NCBI GenBank assembly: GCA_016708845.1
Contig: JADJFB010000021.1
Coordinates: 38,288 to 102,287, forward strand
Length of the DNA: 64,000 nucleotides
DNA from: Bacteroidota bacterium
GTDB taxonomy: Bacteria > Bacteroidota > Bacteroidia > B-17B0 > Aurantibacillaceae
Direction of reading: 5' to 3'
Every line of letters starts with the position of its first letter. The first letter of the stretch is position 1. A model generated the notes under the pieces. The model saw only the letters and a list, made by a program, of their open reading frames with translations, had not been told where the DNA came from and did not search any database. A program made the translations under genes and the position numbers. This document shows, piece by piece, positions 10,795 through 21,165 of this stretch.

Positions 10795-11640
10795 TTATCC
10801 TAACAATACACACCAAGCATCTTTTACTTTATTTGCGTCTAATAAAGCTTTGGCATATTGGTGTTTCTCTGTATCTGATGAAAATTTTTGCGATAAGGTT
10901 TTGTTAAAAGCAACCACTTCCTCTTGAGTTGGTAAAACTTCTATGTTCCCTAATTGACCTAAGTTATTACCAGTTAAAACTGTGCTTGATTTGATTGATG
11001 AAGGTATATTGTCAAAACCAATGCCAATGGTCGTAATTGGTTTTTCAATTTCAAATAAAGCATCACCATGCGCTCTGCAATACCAATTGCCGCCCATGCG
11101 TGCTACTAAATCTATTTTTTGTTGGTCAATTAAATTGTGTTCATTTAATACGGATTCATCAATGTGAATTTTTATAATTTCACACATTACTAAATTGCAA
11201 TTACCAATTTCTTTTACTTCAAATACTTTACATTCAAGTTGCACCGGACTTTCTTTAACACGCATTGGTTTTACTAATTCGGATGCAATAGGTGTAAAGC
11301 CTGCCTTCGTGAATTCGCTCACGCCTTTTTCGTAAGGGCTACTTGCTAAACTCATTTGATGAACCATGTTATAGTTCACAATATTAATTACACACTCAGG
11401 AACTTCTTTAATATTTAAGTGCGTATCTTTTGCTTGACCAGTTCGTCCGCTCAAGTTTGGCGAGAAAATAGCAATAGGAGGTTTTGCACTAAACACATTA
11501 AAAAAACTGAAGGGTGCTAGGTTATGATTTCCTTTTGCATCAACCGTACTTGCAAAGCAAATAGGACGCGGGCCAATAGCGCCTAATAAATATTGATGTA
11601 ATTGAGGAACGTTTAATTCGGAAGGTGTGAGTGATAACAT
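10795..11640 (-). CDS. Flavin reductase family (FMN-binding split barrel) protein
   Basis: 281 residues of the flavin reductase/DIM6-NTAB type. Characteristic segments are GAIGPRPICFASTVDAKGNH, LAPFSFFNVFSAKPPI and a GRTGQAKDTHLNI turn near residues 20-80, which bind FMN in this fold, followed by HIDESVL and a C-terminal extension of about 80 residues. Members reduce flavin with NAD(P)H or act as FMN-dependent oxidoreductases; the substrate is not evident. It starts 29 bp after the stop of the FAD enzyme gene on the same strand, so the two may form a redox operon. Confidence 0.88.
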   Translation of the reverse strand: MLSLTPSELNVPQLHQYLLGAIGPRPICFASTVDAKGNHNLAPFSFFNVFSAKPPIAIFSPNLSGRTGQAKDTHLNIKEVPECVINIVNYNMVHQMSLASSPYEKGVSEFTKAGFTPIASELVKPMRVKESPVQLECKVFEVKEIGNCNLVMCEIIKIHIDESVLNEHNLIDQQKIDLVARMGGNWYCRAHGDALFEIEKPITTIGIGFDNIPSSIKSSTVLTGNNLGQLGNIEVLPTQEEVVAFNKTLSQKFSSDTEKHQYAKALLDANKVKDAWCVLLG

Positions 11641-11669
11641 TTTTTTAGTTATAAGTTATGAATTATAAG

Positions 11670-13187
11670 TTAAGATGCTTTAGCAATTTTTGAAATTAAA
11701 TCTGGGTCGCCTAAAATTTCGGTGCAGGTAACAACCGAGCTAACGGTTACACCTAATACGCCGTGTAAATTTAAATTCTGACCAGTTAAAAATAAGTTAT
11801 TTACTTTAGTACGAGGAGTAATAAAAGTTTTTAAAGGCTCTTTATAATCTTTAATAGCGCCATATAAAGAACCGTCTCTACTTCCAATATAATCACGATA
11901 GGTAAGTGGCGTAGCGCTGGTATAAGATTTTACTTTTGATTTCACACCAGGGATTCTTTTTTCGAGAGCATCCAAAAGCTTTTCTGATTTTTCAATTTTA
12001 AAAGCTTCGTAATCATCACCTCTATAATTTATGTTGTTAGGAATGATACTTTTTGTGTCCCACCATTTAGCGCATTCTTCATGACGCATGTAACCCATGG
12101 CTGTGAAGTTTTCTGTATAATCGGGATGTTTAGAATTTGTGTTTCCAAACACCGCAAGCGATTCTGGCCATTTTTTTTCATCATAAAACGGACCAGCCCA
12201 CACGTCCGGATTAATTAAGTGATAAATATTGTGGTCTAGATGTTTAAAGGATTGCTCTTTCATTACTACGTTTAGCATAAAAACAGAAACGGTATTTTCT
12301 AAACCTTTAATACGATTTTTATAAGCAGTTCGTAATTGCGGTCCTTCAACCATATCAATGGTTTTACTTAAATCAATACCCGAAATAAATGTTTCCCCTT
12401 CAATACGTTCTCCATTTGTTAATTCAACTGATTCAATGCTATCGCCATCAAATACAAAACGTTTGGCTTCGTGATAATTTAAAATTTCGCCACCCATCGC
12501 TTTAATATTGTTACTCATTATTTTAGCAATTTGTGAACTACCATCAATACATCGGTAAGAACTTTCGATGTAAGAATTAACTACCAATGCATGAACGTAA
12601 AATGGTGATTTGCCAGCAACACCAGCGTACAACATATTATTGCCACCAATTACTTTTTGTAATTTTTCATCTTTAAAAAGGGAGTTGATGTAGGTTTGAG
12701 AATCTACTTGTAAATGCCATGCGTTTGTAAAATCTTTCTTTTCGTTAGATAAATTATACATCGGAAAATCGGCACAGGTTTCTCTTACCTTTTGAATATA
12801 TGTTTTAAGTGCTTCTCTTTCGTGAGGAAAAATAGCCGCTAGTTGTTCTACAAAATTATCATAGCCTTGCGCATGTGGATATAATTGTTCATCACCTTCA
12901 AAAGAAATCATATCAAAGCCATTTTCATTTAGCTTTTGTAATTTCAAATCTTTCATGAGGTTGAAATACTGAAAATAGCGATTCAAATTTTGCCCTTCAT
13001 CTAATCCACCAAGATAGTGAACACCTGTTTCAAAAATGGTTTTATCTCTGCTATAGATTTGCATAGAGCCTCCAATTTGTCTGTTTTTTTCTAATACACA
13101 AACTTTCATTCCGTGTTTAGCCAAAATGTATGCTGTGCATAAACCACCTAAGCCACTTCCTATTATAACTGCGTCGTATTTTGCCAT
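11670..13187 (-). CDS. FAD-dependent oxidoreductase, phytoene-desaturase/retinol-saturase-like
   Basis: 505 residues. A Rossmann dinucleotide motif GSGLGG (10-15) opens the protein, followed by VCVLEKNRQIGGSMQIYSR, the usual FAD-binding segment of the CrtI/CRTISO/retinol-saturase superfamily, and a C-terminal NLFLTGQNLNLHGVLGVTVS FAD-binding block. Such enzymes desaturate, saturate or isomerise carotenoids or related polyenes. No other carotenoid gene is near, so the substrate is unknown. The neighbouring flavin reductase could supply reduced flavin. It is divergent from the DUF5686 gene. Confidence 0.85.
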   Translation of the reverse strand: MAKYDAVIIGSGLGGLCTAYILAKHGMKVCVLEKNRQIGGSMQIYSRDKTIFETGVHYLGGLDEGQNLNRYFQYFNLMKDLKLQKLNENGFDMISFEGDEQLYPHAQGYDNFVEQLAAIFPHEREALKTYIQKVRETCADFPMYNLSNEKKDFTNAWHLQVDSQTYINSLFKDEKLQKVIGGNNMLYAGVAGKSPFYVHALVVNSYIESSYRCIDGSSQIAKIMSNNIKAMGGEILNYHEAKRFVFDGDSIESVELTNGERIEGETFISGIDLSKTIDMVEGPQLRTAYKNRIKGLENTVSVFMLNVVMKEQSFKHLDHNIYHLINPDVWAGPFYDEKKWPESLAVFGNTNSKHPDYTENFTAMGYMRHEECAKWWDTKSIIPNNINYRGDDYEAFKIEKSEKLLDALEKRIPGVKSKVKSYTSATPLTYRDYIGSRDGSLYGAIKDYKEPLKTFITPRTKVNNLFLTGQNLNLHGVLGVTVSSVVTCTEILGDPDLISKIAKAS

Positions 13188-13274
13188 AAAATCTTACCCC
13201 AAGTATAAACAAAAATTACAAAATAAAGTTGATGAGTTTAGAACTTATTGTTACTTTTAAGTTCATTAAAATTA

Positions 13275-15591
13275 ATGCGAAAGACGACCCATTTTTACTA
13301 TTTTTTGCTACTTATATTAGTGAGTATGACTTTTTATGCTCAAACCTATACCATAAGTGGTAAAGTATTTGATTCTGAGTCAAAAGAGCCCTTACCCTTT
13401 GTTCCAGTCTTGATTAAAGGTACAACAGTTGGCGGAACGACTGATTTTGACGGTAATTATTCCATAACCACCTCAAAATTAGGCGATTCAATTGTGGCTA
13501 CTTATGTAAGTTACAAAAAACAGACACGAGCAATTAAGCGTGGTGAAAGCCAAGTGGTGAATATGCCCATGGTTTTAGAAGGGGTTAATTTATTGGAAGT
13601 TGTTGTAAAAGCAGGCGAAAATCCTGCTCATCGCATTATTAGAAACGTGATTGCCAATAAAGAGTTTAATAATAAACGTAAACTCGACGCCTATCAATAC
13701 GAAACATATAATAAAGTGGAGTTTGATTTAAACCGCATTCCCAAAGAAATGCGAGAAAGGAAATTATTTAAACCCATCAAATTTGTGTTTGATAATGTAG
13801 ATAGTTTAAACTCAGGTGAAAAACCATCCTTACCTATTTTTATAACAGAGGCTATTTCGGAGGTGTATTTCAGAAGCAATCCTACTCTCAAAAAAGAAGT
13901 GATTAAGGCTAATAAAATTACAGGTATTGAAAACACCAGTGTTACATCTGTGATGGGAGATATGTATCAAAACATTAATGTGTATGATAATCATATTTTA
14001 GTGTTTAATAAAGATTTTGTAAGCCCCATTTCGGATAACGGTTTCTTTTATTATAAATACTATTTAGAAGATAGTTTGTTTATTGGTAGTACACGTTGTT
14101 ACCAAATTCGTTTTAAATCTAAACGTCCACAAGAGTTATTCTTTAGCGGTAATATGTGGATTTCAGACACAACTTGGGCCGTTAAACGTTTAGAGATGAG
14201 TATTCCAAAAGATGCGAATATCAATTTTATTAACGCTGCTAACATTGTTCAGGAATTTACTCAGGTTGATAGTACTTGGATGTTGAGCAAAGATAGATTG
14301 GTGATTGATTTTGCCATGAATAAAAATCAAGTTGGTATTTACGGACGAAAAACAACCTCTTATAAAGACTTTAAAATCAATCAGCCAAAGGAAACGAAGT
14401 TTTATGAATTTGGGGATAAAATTGTGGTGGAGGATTCTGCCTTATTGTATTCAAATGATTTTTGGGACAAAAACCGACATGATAGTTTGTCGATTCGCGA
14501 GAAGAAGATTTATCACATGATTGATACAATCAAAACATTACCTGTATATCGTACTTGGGTGGATGTGTTAACCATTTTTGTATCAGGTTATAAAGTGGTT
14601 AATAATTTTGAAATAGGACCTTATTTTAACTTGGTAAGTTATAATAGAGTAGAGGGTTTGAGAACTCGTTTTGGCGGACGAACCAGCAGTAAATTTAGTA
14701 GATGGTACGAGTTGCAAGGCTACGTAGCTTATGGTTTTAAAGACGAAAAATTTAAGTATAGTTTAGGATTTAAGAGTTTTATTTCTAAAAAACCACATCG
14801 CCAATTAATAGGAATGACTTATAAAAGCGATTATGAAATTTTAGGTCAAAGTCAAAATGGTTTTTCTCAAGATAATATTTTTGCTTCTTTATTCAGAACA
14901 AGTCCTTTAACTAATTTAACGCGTGTTGATCAAACCTATGCTTGGTACGAAAGAGAGTTGGTAGATGGATTAACCTCTAAGGTTACTTTAATAGGAAGAA
15001 CAATCACACCTTTAATTGCTAATGCCTACACGTATTATAAAAACGATGGAAGCATCGCTACGAAAGAAAATATTAGAAATACAGAAGTAAGATTAAACAT
15101 GCGTTTTGCCTATAAGGAAAAGTTTATTAGTGGCGATTTTAGTAGAATTAGTTTAGGAACTAAATGGCCAGTAATGCAGGTAACCTATGCTAAGTCATTG
15201 CAAAATGCGTTTCGTGGGGAGTATGATTATCAAAAAGTGGTTTTAAATGTGAGTGATAGAATTCGTTTAATTTCTTTATTAGGTTATACGGATTATACTG
15301 CCGAAGTTGGGAAAATATTTGGCGCAGTTCCTTATCCTTTAATGGAATTACATGGTGGTAACGAAACGTATGTATATGATTTGGGGTAGCGTAAACGAAA
15401 AAAACAGAAAAACTTTAATTTTCCCAACCACCTTAAATGCTTTAGGCAACGAACCTTACGTAGAAATAACGGCTGGTATTGAAAATATATTTAAAGTATT
15501 TAGAATTGATGCCTTATGGCGTTCTACCTACCTCAGACCAAAAGCCATCGATAATTTTGGAGTGAAATTTGGTTTTCAGCTAGCATTTTAA
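13275..15591 (+). pseudogene. DUF5686 outer-membrane protein, interrupted near 15370
   Basis: Starts at ATG 13275 with signal peptide MRKTTHFYYFLLLILVSMTF, then a carboxypeptidase-regulatory-like beta-sandwich (YTISGKVFDSESKEPLPFVP) and a long beta-barrel-like DUF5686 region. The frame stops at 15389 just after HGGNETYVYD; the following frame, from about 15372, encodes the true C-terminus (GSVNEKNRKTLIF, ALGNEPYVEITAGIENIFKV, ending KFGFQLAF). In the family about 50 residues separate the GNETYxYD and xGSxxxxN motifs, so this is probably a deletion of roughly 150 bases rather than a one-base slip. The cause could be real loss or an assembly collapse. Function unknown. Confidence 0.82.
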
Positions 15592-15675
15592 TTTTTCTAA
15601 AAAATCTTTTTGGTTACCCAAAAATCAGAATAGTTCCCTTCACATTTTTTGTAATTTTACCTCGTCTATCTTTGT

Positions 15676-15683
15676 TATATTTG
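15676..15683 (+). promoter_or_regulatory. TAnnTTTG -7-like element upstream of lptB
   Basis: TATATTTG, 22 bases before the lptB ATG. A TTG ends at 15651, a spacing of 24, one more than the reported range, so only the -7 part is convincing. Confidence 0.35.
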
Positions 15684-15705
15684 ATAGATAAATTAGTTTA
15701 AGCGC

Positions 15706-16431
15706 ATGATACTACGTTCAGAAAATTTAGTAAAAAAATATAAAAACAGAACCGTTGCAAACAACGTGAGCGTTCAGGTGCAACAAGGTGAAATTGTTGG
15801 ATTACTCGGGCCAAATGGAGCAGGTAAAACAACGTCTTTTTATATGATTGTGGGAATGGTAAAACCAAACTCAGGAAAAATATATTTAGATGATAAAGAC
15901 ATTACTAGCGAACCCATGTATAGACGCGCACAATTGGGAGTTGGATATTTACCTCAAGAAGCATCTGTTTTTAGAAAGTTAAGCATCGAAGATAATTTAA
16001 GAGCTGTTTTGCAAATGACCAATAAAACAAAGGCAGAGCAAGAACACAAAGTAGAAAGCTTATTAGATGAATTTGCTTTGCACCATGTGCGTAAAAATTT
16101 GGGAGATCAATTATCTGGTGGTGAAAGACGTAGAACAGAAATTGCTCGCGCATTAGCAACCGACCCAAAATTTATTTTATTGGATGAGCCTTTTGCAGGT
16201 GTTGATCCAATTGCTGTAGAAGATATACAAAGTGTAGTTCGTAAATTAAAAGATAAAAATATTGGTATTTTAATTACAGATCATAATGTACACGAAACTT
16301 TAAATATTACAGATAGAACCTATTTGTTGTATGCAGGAGAAGTTATAAAATCTGGTTCAGCCGAAGATTTAGCAAATGATGAAATGGTTCGTCGTGTGTA
16401 CCTTGGAGCTAATTTTGAATTAAGAAAGTAA
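15706..16431 (+). CDS. lptB: LPS export ABC transporter ATP-binding protein LptB
   Basis: 241-residue ATPase that powers extraction of lipopolysaccharide from the inner membrane by LptFG. Walker A is GPNGAGKTT (35-43), the signature LSGGE is at 136-140, Walker B FILLDEP at 156-162, and the switch His is in [10 protein letters not shown]. LptB-specific phrases include [20 protein letters not shown] and [13 protein letters not shown] at the end. LivF/LivG amino-acid ATPases are similar, but these segments favour LptB. The stop codon TAA is followed immediately by the TTG of the next gene, so the two are probably translated from one message. Confidence 0.95.
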   Translation: MILRSENLVKKYKNRTVANNVSVQVQQGEIVGLLGPNGAGKTTSFYMIVGMVKPNSGKIYLDDKDITSEPMYRRAQLGVGYLPQEASVFRKLSIEDNLRAVLQMTNKTKAEQEHKVESLLDEFALHHVRKNLGDQLSGGERRRTEIARALATDPKFILLDEPFAGVDPIAVEDIQSVVRKLKDKNIGILITDHNVHETLNITDRTYLLYAGEVIKSGSAEDLANDEMVRRVYLGANFELRK

Positions 16432-18297
16432 TTGTCAGCTAATTCACATAAATCTTTAGATGAAGTTCACTCTTCCGTAAACACTTCTAGCAAAGGTGGC
16501 TTCAGAAAATTATTAGCTTTTATTGGCCCCGCCTACATGATTAGTGTAGGGTATATGGATCCAGGAAACTGGGCAACGGATATTGAGGGCGGAAGTAAAT
16601 ACGGTTATAGTTTAATTTGGGTATTAGTGATGAGTAATTTAATTGCTCTCTTGCTTCAAAGTCACTGTATCAGATTAGGTGTAGTTTCTGGTAGAGATTT
16701 AGCACAAGCTTCTAAAGATCATTACTCAAAATTTATCAATTATTTTCTTTACGTGTTAGCCGAAATTGCTATTGCTGCTTGTGATTTAGCAGAAGTAGTT
16801 GGTATGGCTATTGGTATCCATTTATTGTTTCCATCTATTTCTATTTTAGGAGGAGTTTGTATTACTGTACTAGATAGTTTTGTTCTCTTGTTTTTATTGA
16901 ATGCAGGTATTCGAAAATTAGAAGCATTTATTATTTCCCTGGTCGCCATTATTGGTGTATCTTTTTTTATTCAATTATTAATTGCCAAGCCTGATATTGT
17001 TGAAATTTCAAAAGGCTTAATACCAGGATTTACTAATGAAAACGCTTTATACATTGCTATTGGTATTATTGGCGCTACGGTCATGCCGCATAATTTATAT
17101 CTGCATTCTTCCTTAGTTCAAACGCGACAGTTTGAACGAACTCCAATAGAAATAAAAAAAGCCATTCGTTTTAATATTATAGATAGTGCTGTGGCATTGA
17201 ATTTAGCATTGTTTGTAAACGCTGCTATTTTAATTATTGCTGCCACTACTTTTTTTAATACAGGTGTTGAAGTTACTGAAATACAAGACGCTCATAAGAT
17301 GATGGCGCCCATGTTAGGTAGTACCTTAGCGCCATTATTATTTGCCATTGCTTTAATTGCTGCTGGACAAAGCTCAACGATAACGGGCACTTTAGCTGGA
17401 CAAATCATTATGGAAGGTTATTTGAATTTAAGATTACAGCCTTGGATTCGTAGATTGTTAACCCGTTTAATTGCTATTGTTCCCGCATTTTTAACCATTT
17501 ATTTTTTAGGAGAAGAAAAAACAGGCGATTTATTGGTATTAAGTCAAGTGATTTTAAGTTTACAATTAGGTTTTGCTATAATTCCATTAATCCACTTTGT
17601 GAGTAATAAAAAACGCATGGGAGAATTTACGATTCCGATGTGGCAAAAAATTGCTTCGTGGATTTCTGTTTCAGTGATTGTGTTTTTAAACTGCCAAATG
17701 CTATTTAATAAGGTAAAAGAATGGTTGCAAGATTCTGAATATGCCATTTTGATAGGCGCAATTGTAGTTCCTTTTATGATTTTGTGTTTAGGTATTTTAC
17801 TATATATCACTTTTGAACCTTTATTTAAAAAACATAAACAAACCGTATCTTCTCAGTTTCATGGAGATGTGCCTAAAATTAAATTCGAAACACCAAAAGC
17901 TTATTCTTCTATAGCCATTACTGTTGATTTTAGTAGTAGTGATAGTAAAGCCATCAATAAAGCCTTACAACTTGGCGGTAAAAATGCACATTACGTTTTA
18001 ATTCATGTTTTAGAAAGTACGAATGCCGTTATGTATGGCGAGGATACTAACGATTTTGAACGAAATGAAGACAGTGAGAATCTATTAGCGTATAAAAATC
18101 AATTAATAGAGCAAGGTTATTTTTGTGAATTTCAATTAGGCTTTGGTCGACCTAAAACAGTCATTCCTGATTTAGTAAAAGACTGTGATTTACTGGTAAT
18201 GGGTACTCACGGACATACTACTTTTAAAGATTTATTGTTTGGTACAACGGTAGAAAGTGTTCGCCATAAAATAGACATACCTTTAGTGTTGGTTTAA
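16432..18297 (+). CDS. Nramp divalent metal transporter fused to a C-terminal UspA domain
   Basis: 621 residues. Residues 25-460 form an Nramp/MntH-type permease with about eleven membrane helices; the metal-site motifs are DPGN (43-46, in YMDPGNWATD) and MPHN (218-221, in ATVMPHNLYLHSS), the canonical Mn/Fe-transport signature. From about residue 485 a universal stress protein domain follows (YSSIAITVDFSSSD ... VLIHVLE ... LLVMGTHGHTTFKDLLFGTT), with the nucleotide-binding G-x2-G-x9-GT pattern slightly altered. The start is TTG directly after the lptB stop; no in-frame ATG fits. The Usp domain may gate transport in response to nucleotide, an inference. Confidence 0.93.
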   Translation: MSANSHKSLDEVHSSVNTSSKGGFRKLLAFIGPAYMISVGYMDPGNWATDIEGGSKYGYSLIWVLVMSNLIALLLQSHCIRLGVVSGRDLAQASKDHYSKFINYFLYVLAEIAIAACDLAEVVGMAIGIHLLFPSISILGGVCITVLDSFVLLFLLNAGIRKLEAFIISLVAIIGVSFFIQLLIAKPDIVEISKGLIPGFTNENALYIAIGIIGATVMPHNLYLHSSLVQTRQFERTPIEIKKAIRFNIIDSAVALNLALFVNAAILIIAATTFFNTGVEVTEIQDAHKMMAPMLGSTLAPLLFAIALIAAGQSSTITGTLAGQIIMEGYLNLRLQPWIRRLLTRLIAIVPAFLTIYFLGEEKTGDLLVLSQVILSLQLGFAIIPLIHFVSNKKRMGEFTIPMWQKIASWISVSVIVFLNCQMLFNKVKEWLQDSEYAILIGAIVVPFMILCLGILLYITFEPLFKKHKQTVSSQFHGDVPKIKFETPKAYSSIAITVDFSSSDSKAINKALQLGGKNAHYVLIHVLESTNAVMYGEDTNDFERNEDSENLLAYKNQLIEQGYFCEFQLGFGRPKTVIPDLVKDCDLLVMGTHGHTTFKDLLFGTTVESVRHKIDIPLVLV

Positions 18298-18378
18298 TAT
18301 GATTTTTATCGTAAATAAAATAGATAAATCAATTTTTTAAGTTTAAAATTTCCCTTATTTTGCAGTAAAATTTAATAC

Positions 18379-19500
18379 TTGCAAATAGTAGTCAATACTC
18401 GCTTATTACTAAAAAATAAATTAGATGGCATTGGGTGGTTTAGTTATCAAACACTAAAACGCATTACCCAAAATAATCCAGATGTGCATTTTGTTTTTTT
18501 ATTTGATAGAGATTATGATGATGAATTTATTTTCTCTGACAATATTACTCCATTAGTTTTAGGGCCTCAAGCACGCCATCCTTTTTTATATTATGCATGG
18601 TTTCACATGTCGGTTAAAAATTTATTAAATCGGATGAACCCTGATTTGTTTTTATCTCCCGACGGTTTTTTATCTCCTGGCGCTAAATGCAAACAATTGC
18701 CAGTCATTCATGATATTAATTTTTTACACAATCCTAAAGATTTAAAACCTTTAACGAGTAAATATTATAATCACTTTTTTCCGAAATATGCAAAATTAGC
18801 TACACGTATTGCCACGGTATCTGAATATAGTAAAGCTGATATTTCTAAAAACTATCAGATTGATGCAAATAAAATTGATGTAGTATATAATGGCATTAAC
18901 GAAGGATTTGCTCCTTTATCAGAACCATCACAACAAATTATAAGAGATAAATTCTCACAAGGTAAACCATATTTTTTATTTGTAGGTTCTCAAAGTCCAC
19001 GTAAAAATTTAAACAGGCTCATTGCCGCTTTTGATTTGTTTAAAGAGCAAACACAATCAGATTACAAATTAGTATTAGTAGGTGCTGTTTATTCGAGTGA
19101 GGGAGATGTGAAGCGAGTGATTGATAAATCGAAATTTAAAAACGATATTATTTTTACTGGAAGACAACCACAAGAAGAATTAGAGAAAATTATGGCAAGT
19201 GCTTTTGCATTGACATTTGTTCCATACTTTGAAGGATTTGGAATCCCTATTGTGGAAGCATTGCAATGCGAAATCCCAGTAATATGTAGTAGAACAACCA
19301 GTATGCCTGAAATTGCTGGCGAGGCAGGATTATTAGTTAATCCTTATGAAGTAACAAGTATTAGCGATGGAATGGTAGAATTGTTTCATAACAGTAAATT
19401 GCGTAATCAATTAATTGAAAAAGGTAAAACACAAAAAGATTGTTTTTCTTGGGATAAATCAGCAGACCTGCTTTGGAAAAGCATTACTAAGTGTTTATGA
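18379..19500 (+). CDS. Glycosyltransferase family 4 protein
   Basis: 373 residues with a GT-B fold. The C-terminal donor domain carries YFLFVGSQSPRKNLNRLIAA, then the GT4 E-x7-E motif in FEGFGIPIVEALQCEIPVIC and the nucleotide-sugar contact MPEIAGEAGLLVNPYE. The N-terminal half (VVNTRLLLKNKLDGIGWFSY) is the acceptor domain. GT4 enzymes add hexoses to glycans or lipids at the cytoplasmic membrane; acceptor unknown, surface polysaccharide or LPS is likely given lptB nearby. The start is TTG at 18379. Its last bases overlap the next gene by ATGA, so translation is coupled. Confidence 0.9.
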   Translation: MQIVVNTRLLLKNKLDGIGWFSYQTLKRITQNNPDVHFVFLFDRDYDDEFIFSDNITPLVLGPQARHPFLYYAWFHMSVKNLLNRMNPDLFLSPDGFLSPGAKCKQLPVIHDINFLHNPKDLKPLTSKYYNHFFPKYAKLATRIATVSEYSKADISKNYQIDANKIDVVYNGINEGFAPLSEPSQQIIRDKFSQGKPYFLFVGSQSPRKNLNRLIAAFDLFKEQTQSDYKLVLVGAVYSSEGDVKRVIDKSKFKNDIIFTGRQPQEELEKIMASAFALTFVPYFEGFGIPIVEALQCEIPVICSRTTSMPEIAGEAGLLVNPYEVTSISDGMVELFHNSKLRNQLIEKGKTQKDCFSWDKSADLLWKSITKCL

Positions 19501-20969
19501 GTTCACCAATTAGTAAATCTGCTTTTATTAAAGCTGAGCAATGTTTAAAGCATTTTTTTCTTTATAAAAATCATCCTTATTTGCGAGATTCTTTATCTAA
19601 AGAAAAGCAATTGATTTTTAAGCGTGGAACAGATGTTGGTATTTTTGCGCAACAATTATTTCCAGGTGGAATTGATGTAACTGCTGGTGAAAAAAGAGAC
19701 CAACAACTGTTTGCCGAAAAAACAAAACACTTAATTGCCCAAGGAACCAAAACCATTTACGAAGCCACCTTTATTTTTGATGATTTATTGGTAATGGTTG
19801 ATATTCTTCATAAACAAGATGATCATTGGATTGCCTATGAAGTAAAAAGCTCCTTAAAAATTACAGAAACTTACGTAAAAGATGCATGCTTTCAATACTA
19901 TGTGATTAAAAATTGCTTGCCTGATTTAGTAGATTTTAATTTACTAACGATGAATCCAAAATATGTTTTAGAAGGTGAATTAGAAATTCAAAAACTATTT
20001 AAAACAACTTCTATTATGAAGGATGCTTTAAAAAATGTTAGTTATTTCGCTCACAAAACACAAATTGCAAAATTAACCTTAGAGCAAAATAAAATTCCTG
20101 ATATAAAAATAGGAGCGCATTGTTTTCAACCTTATGAATGCGATTTTTTAGGCACTTGCTGGAAAAATATCAATGAACCAAATTCTGTTTTAACGCTTGG
20201 TAAATTAACCAAACAAGCTATGTTTGAATTGTATGATCAGAACATCAAGCGTATTGATGAAATTGATATTAATACCATTCAACATAAAGAAATTAAAATT
20301 CAGGTTAAGGCGGCTATTGAGCAGAAGGAGCAAATTTTCGAAGAAGAAGTAAAGGCATTTATATCAAACATCAAACAACCAGTTTGTAGTTTAGATATTG
20401 AAGTATGGATGCCTGCTATTCCATACTATAATGGCACAAAGCCCTTTCAGCAAATCCCCTTTTTGTTCTCCATGATTTCTGAAGAAAATGGCGATATAAA
20501 AAACTATAGTTATTTTAAACCTATCGAAGAAGATTTACGAAAAGAATTTTTAGAACATATTTTATTGGTAACAAAAGATTTTCAATCTATTTTAATGTTT
20601 GATAAATCTTTAGAAGAAACGGTTCTAAATCAATTAGCTGTATTGTATCCTGAATTCAGTAATGATATTACCGATTTCAAAAACAAGATTATTGATTTAG
20701 CAGAGCCAATTAAAAAAGGAAATTATTACCATCCCGATATGAAAGGTAATTTCACATTAAAGAGCATTGCTCCTTTAGTGAATCAAGAAGCAGGATTTAA
20801 TAATTTAGATATACAGTCTGGCATTAGTGCCATGTATATTTATGAAAGTTTGTTAGAACAAAATGCGATTGAATCTGAACATATTAAGCAACAATTAATT
20901 GATTACTGTGAAATGGATGCGTTAATTACTTATCAGTTATTGAATTTTTTCAGAAGCAAATTAGATTGA
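19497..20969 (+). CDS. DUF2779 protein with Cas4-like and DnaQ-like nuclease features
   Basis: 490 residues, starting at ATG 19497 inside the previous stop (ATGA). The N-terminal part resembles PD-(D/E)xK nucleases of the Cas4 type: SKSAFIKAEQCLKHFF at the start, VDILHKQDDHWIAYEVKSSL with D...EVK, and a later Cys cluster HCFQPYECDFLGTCW that could bind Fe-S with Cys18. From about residue 300, CSLDIEVWMPAIPYY begins the DUF2779 domain, with a DxE of DnaQ-like exonucleases and a closing DYCEMDALITYQLL. The family is widespread and thought to act on nucleic acid, without settled function. No cas genes are near. Confidence 0.85.
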   Translation: MSSPISKSAFIKAEQCLKHFFLYKNHPYLRDSLSKEKQLIFKRGTDVGIFAQQLFPGGIDVTAGEKRDQQLFAEKTKHLIAQGTKTIYEATFIFDDLLVMVDILHKQDDHWIAYEVKSSLKITETYVKDACFQYYVIKNCLPDLVDFNLLTMNPKYVLEGELEIQKLFKTTSIMKDALKNVSYFAHKTQIAKLTLEQNKIPDIKIGAHCFQPYECDFLGTCWKNINEPNSVLTLGKLTKQAMFELYDQNIKRIDEIDINTIQHKEIKIQVKAAIEQKEQIFEEEVKAFISNIKQPVCSLDIEVWMPAIPYYNGTKPFQQIPFLFSMISEENGDIKNYSYFKPIEEDLRKEFLEHILLVTKDFQSILMFDKSLEETVLNQLAVLYPEFSNDITDFKNKIIDLAEPIKKGNYYHPDMKGNFTLKSIAPLVNQEAGFNNLDIQSGISAMYIYESLLEQNAIESEHIKQQLIDYCEMDALITYQLLNFFRSKLD

Positions 20970-21165
20970 TATTCTGGTTTGTTTTGTGTTAGATCTAATG
21001 TTCGAGTTGGTCAGGGGTCTTTTTCTATTCAAACACCTTCAGTTTATAACAACCCAAAGATTTGATTGAAACAACACCACTATAAAACTTTCAAGCTTTA
21101 GAGCTTTTAGACATGAAATTGAATTTGATGAAAAATATTTATTGTAATTCTTTGATAATGTTAAT

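Noticed and set aside
15706..16431. Branched-chain amino-acid ATPase (LivF/LivG) instead of LptB
   Set aside because: The C-terminal [13 protein letters not shown] and [11 protein letters not shown] phrases, and the Bacteroidota context, fit LptB; no liv permease genes are adjacent.
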